The notes below the pieces were generated by a model. It saw only the letters and a list, made by a program, of their open reading frames with translations. It was not told the origin of the DNA and made no database searches. Made by a program: the position numbers and the translations under genes. Below are positions 62,191-64,000 of a DNA stretch of 64,000 bases, in pieces (position 1 is the first letter of the stretch; each line of letters starts with the position of its first letter). The stretch is from Haloimpatiens sp042688525 (GTDB lineage Bacteria > Bacillota > Clostridia > Clostridiales > Clostridiaceae), in NCBI RefSeq assembly GCF_042688525.2, contig NZ_JBHWAB010000001.1, positions 2,232,001 through 2,296,000 on the forward strand. Reading direction: 5' to 3'.

Positions 62191-62217
62191 CCCCCACTTA
62201 TTTTGTTAACGTGGGGG
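62191..62217 (+). terminator. Hairpin after hutG
   Basis: CCCCCAC and GTGGGGG form a 7-bp GC stem with a 13-base loop. The T tail is weak (CTTCTTGG), so it is a probable rather than a certain terminator. Confidence 0.6.
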
Positions 62218-62305
62218 CTTCTTGGTCAATATTTCTAATAAGACAAGTTTATCTAATCTATCAAGGAAGTATAACTGAAATAATAGAAGATTTCTGATAG
62301 TTATG

Positions 62306-63274
62306 TTAAATATCACTACTACTATTTATTCTTTTCTTTATAATATTTATTAACTCTGGTGATAATCCTATGTTATATTTTAAATCTTTATCCTCATATG
62401 AATAATTTCTACATATAGTTTCATGGTATTTCAATAATTTAATCTTACCTATATATCCATCTTCTACTATATTAAAATTACGATATTCATCACCAATTTT
62501 GTATAGTGGAATTATTTCATAATATGGATAACTATTTTCTTCTAAAATACTATATTTAACATGATTAAGTAATCGAATGTTATAAATTTTCTTATTTTTT
62601 AGCTCATTATAAAATTCATCTATTACTTTAATATCTTTTATAACACAAATTTCTCTATCTTCAGAATTCAAGTTCTCTTTACTTTTTATCTTTTTTATTT
62701 TAAATGCACATGGTTTTTTTAAATTATTTAAAACAACAACTTTATTAGGTTCATACATTTGATATAGCGGAACTCCTAAAGTATATAAAAATAAAATTAT
62801 TTTTCCTATACTACGTAATAATTTTAATTCCTTATTTTTGCATTTTTTTAATTCTAAAATTAGATCCTGTAAACTTTTTGTCACAATAATTATACCCAAA
62901 CATACAATTGCAACTTCATAAACAATTTTATTTTTATCCCAATCCCTAATTCCTGTAGATAAAAATATTTCATATGAACAAATTACAACACATGAAAAAG
63001 TAAATATATAAAATATAGTTAACAATGCATTTTTTAAGGTAAAACCTCTTTCCTTTATTAATTTAAATATGTCCATAAATGGACTTAATATAAAAACTAT
63101 TAATATAAAAATAGTCATTAAAATATATTGCATTTTATAACTTGCGTTATATGATCTAGCAAAATATACAAGAATTACAAAAGCAACAATAAGTACTCCT
63201 AATACTCCCTGAGAAATCTTTTTCAATTTACTAGGTTCTTTATCACACTTTTCTTCATTATTATCATAATTCAT
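62306..63274 (-). CDS. Membrane protein of unknown function
   Basis: 322 residues. After a charged N-terminus there are about six hydrophobic segments (~20-190), then a soluble C-terminal part of ~130 residues with EDREICVIKDIKVIDEFYNEL and YPYYEIIPLYKIGDEYR. I do not recognise a family. The start is ATG with GGGGGAA upstream. It is flanked by hairpins and stands alone. Confidence 0.7.
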   Translation of the reverse strand: MNYDNNEEKCDKEPSKLKKISQGVLGVLIVAFVILVYFARSYNASYKMQYILMTIFILIVFILSPFMDIFKLIKERGFTLKNALLTIFYIFTFSCVVICSYEIFLSTGIRDWDKNKIVYEVAIVCLGIIIVTKSLQDLILELKKCKNKELKLLRSIGKIILFLYTLGVPLYQMYEPNKVVVLNNLKKPCAFKIKKIKSKENLNSEDREICVIKDIKVIDEFYNELKNKKIYNIRLLNHVKYSILEENSYPYYEIIPLYKIGDEYRNFNIVEDGYIGKIKLLKYHETICRNYSYEDKDLKYNIGLSPELINIIKKRINSSSDI

Positions 63275-63347
63275 TTCATATTCCCCCTATAATTCCCTAA
63301 AATACCTTATAATTCATTATACCACTTGAAATCAAAAAATCGTAAAA

Positions 63348-63387
63348 GGTTCATTCTTTTTAAATTTCAATACAAAAAGAATGAACC
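63348..63387. terminator. Hairpin terminator after the MFS gene
   Basis: GGTTCATTCTTTTT pairs perfectly with AAAAAGAATGAACC around a 12-base loop, about 40 bases after the MFS stop on the minus strand. Confidence 0.75.
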
Positions 63388-63424
63388 CTCCAAAATATAG
63401 TGAATTAAATCCATAGATTAAATT

Positions 63425-64000
63425 TTAAATATGTTCTAAACCCTTCATAAATGCAGATGCTGCAAGAACTATTAAAGCTACAAGAATCCATACTACATTC
63501 ATACTGTAAATTGTCATTAATCTTCCCATTACAACAGGACCTGCTGCAGTACCTGCTCCATATATAGCCATAACAAAAGAATTTAATCTTCCTCTATGAG
63601 ATGCAGGACTATTATTTGCTACAAAAGTAGCAGAATCAACTATAACTATGATTTCACCTATAGTTAAAATTCCTGCAGATAAGAAAAATAAAGGCAAAGT
63701 CTTTATAAAAGCTAACATTGTTAATGATATAGAATAAAAAAGTCCTCCTATTGCCATAGCTTTTAAAGAACTTATTTTTTCTGTTAACTTGGAAACTATA
63801 GGAGTCATGGATATTACAATAAACCCGTTAAATGCTGCTAAAAAGCCATAATATTTTGGCCCCACTTCTCCAAAAATATCTTTTACATATAATGGAAGCC
63901 CAAAACCCCATTGAGAATATCCTAGATTATAAAAGAAAAGTATAAGAGCATAATAAATTATAATACGTCTTTTTAAAAGTATACTTACTACACTTCCTTC
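63425..64000 (-). CDS. MFS transporter, C-terminal part (runs off the window)
   Basis: The last 191 residues of a major facilitator superfamily permease; the frame is open to the window edge, beginning EGSVVSILLKRR. Five to six membrane helices are seen, with a PKYYGFLAAFNGFIV segment after a loop (GLPLYVKDIFGE) and the motif HRGRLNSFVMAIYGAGTAAGPVVMG, typical of drug-efflux-type MFS proteins. The substrate is unknown. A GTG at 63865 is inside the gene, not its start. Confidence 0.85.
   Translation of the reverse strand, partial: EGSVVSILLKRRIIIYYALILFFYNLGYSQWGFGLPLYVKDIFGEVGPKYYGFLAAFNGFIVISMTPIVSKLTEKISSLKAMAIGGLFYSISLTMLAFIKTLPLFFLSAGILTIGEIIVIVDSATFVANNSPASHRGRLNSFVMAIYGAGTAAGPVVMGRLMTIYSMNVVWILVALIVLAASAFMKGLEHI

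Overview
The window is AT-rich (well under one third G+C by eye) and looks like a chromosomal segment of a spore-forming, motile, anaerobic Clostridium (sensu stricto). Supporting genes are a complete Rnf complex, an IspH-S1 fusion typical of clostridia, an H-type small acid-soluble spore protein, an NAD-type glutamate dehydrogenase, a formimidoylglutamase and a monoderm Tad pilus locus. Most genes read leftward. TTG and GTG starts are common, and many starts were moved to an internal codon because a clear ribosome binding site lies there. No tRNA, rRNA, CRISPR array, prophage or intact transposase was seen.

Layout. 0-11.4 kb is housekeeping on the minus strand: ispH-S1, cmk, a HI0933-type flavoprotein, glutamate dehydrogenase, an RpiR regulator, a YtqB/MnmM-like methyltransferase, an RluB-type pseudouridine synthase, a ClpE-like ATPase and sspH. 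12.1-17.2 kb is the plus-strand rnfCDGEAB operon. It is followed on the minus strand by a Gx/HepS-I-like membrane protein, a NusG-II protein and ApbE, the likely flavin transferase for RnfG and RnfD. 19.6-24.0 kb holds a chemotaxis receptor with a sigma-D-like promoter, an amidase and a small membrane protein.

24.1-41.4 kb is the most distinctive region. Three proteins share a C-terminal DUF6385-like beta domain: one with a DNRLRE domain, one small, and one carrying eleven 24-residue repeats in which every third residue is Val. They surround two paralogous GT2-TPR glycosyltransferases and lie next to a dTDP-3-amino-3,6-dideoxyhexose pathway (RmlA, RmlB, FdtA, FdtB, acetyltransferases), a three-domain glycosyltransferase, a beta-propeller protein and an epimerase. 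Sequences resembling late mother-cell sigma-K promoters (AC, 16-17 bases, CATANNNTA) precede each of the three DUF6385 genes. Weaker AATA variants precede two sugar operons. I infer a spore-surface (exosporium or appendage) glycoprotein system.

41.4-51.6 kb is a Tad/Flp pilus system: Flp pilin, TadE, TadG, a CpaB with a C-terminal LysM, a receiver-TadZ fusion, TadA, TadB, TadC, DUF192 and a prepilin peptidase, with a DegS/DegU-like two-component pair. 52-64 kb holds an ECF sigma/anti-sigma pair, a Qnr-like pentapeptide protein, an OmpR/EnvZ-type pair, a membrane MutS-like ATPase, hutG and the end of an MFS gene.

A dispersed palindromic element of about 145-280 bp with imperfect terminal inverted repeats of about 60 bp occurs seven times, plus three remnants, always between genes. 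A different structured repeat lies at 5863-6014.
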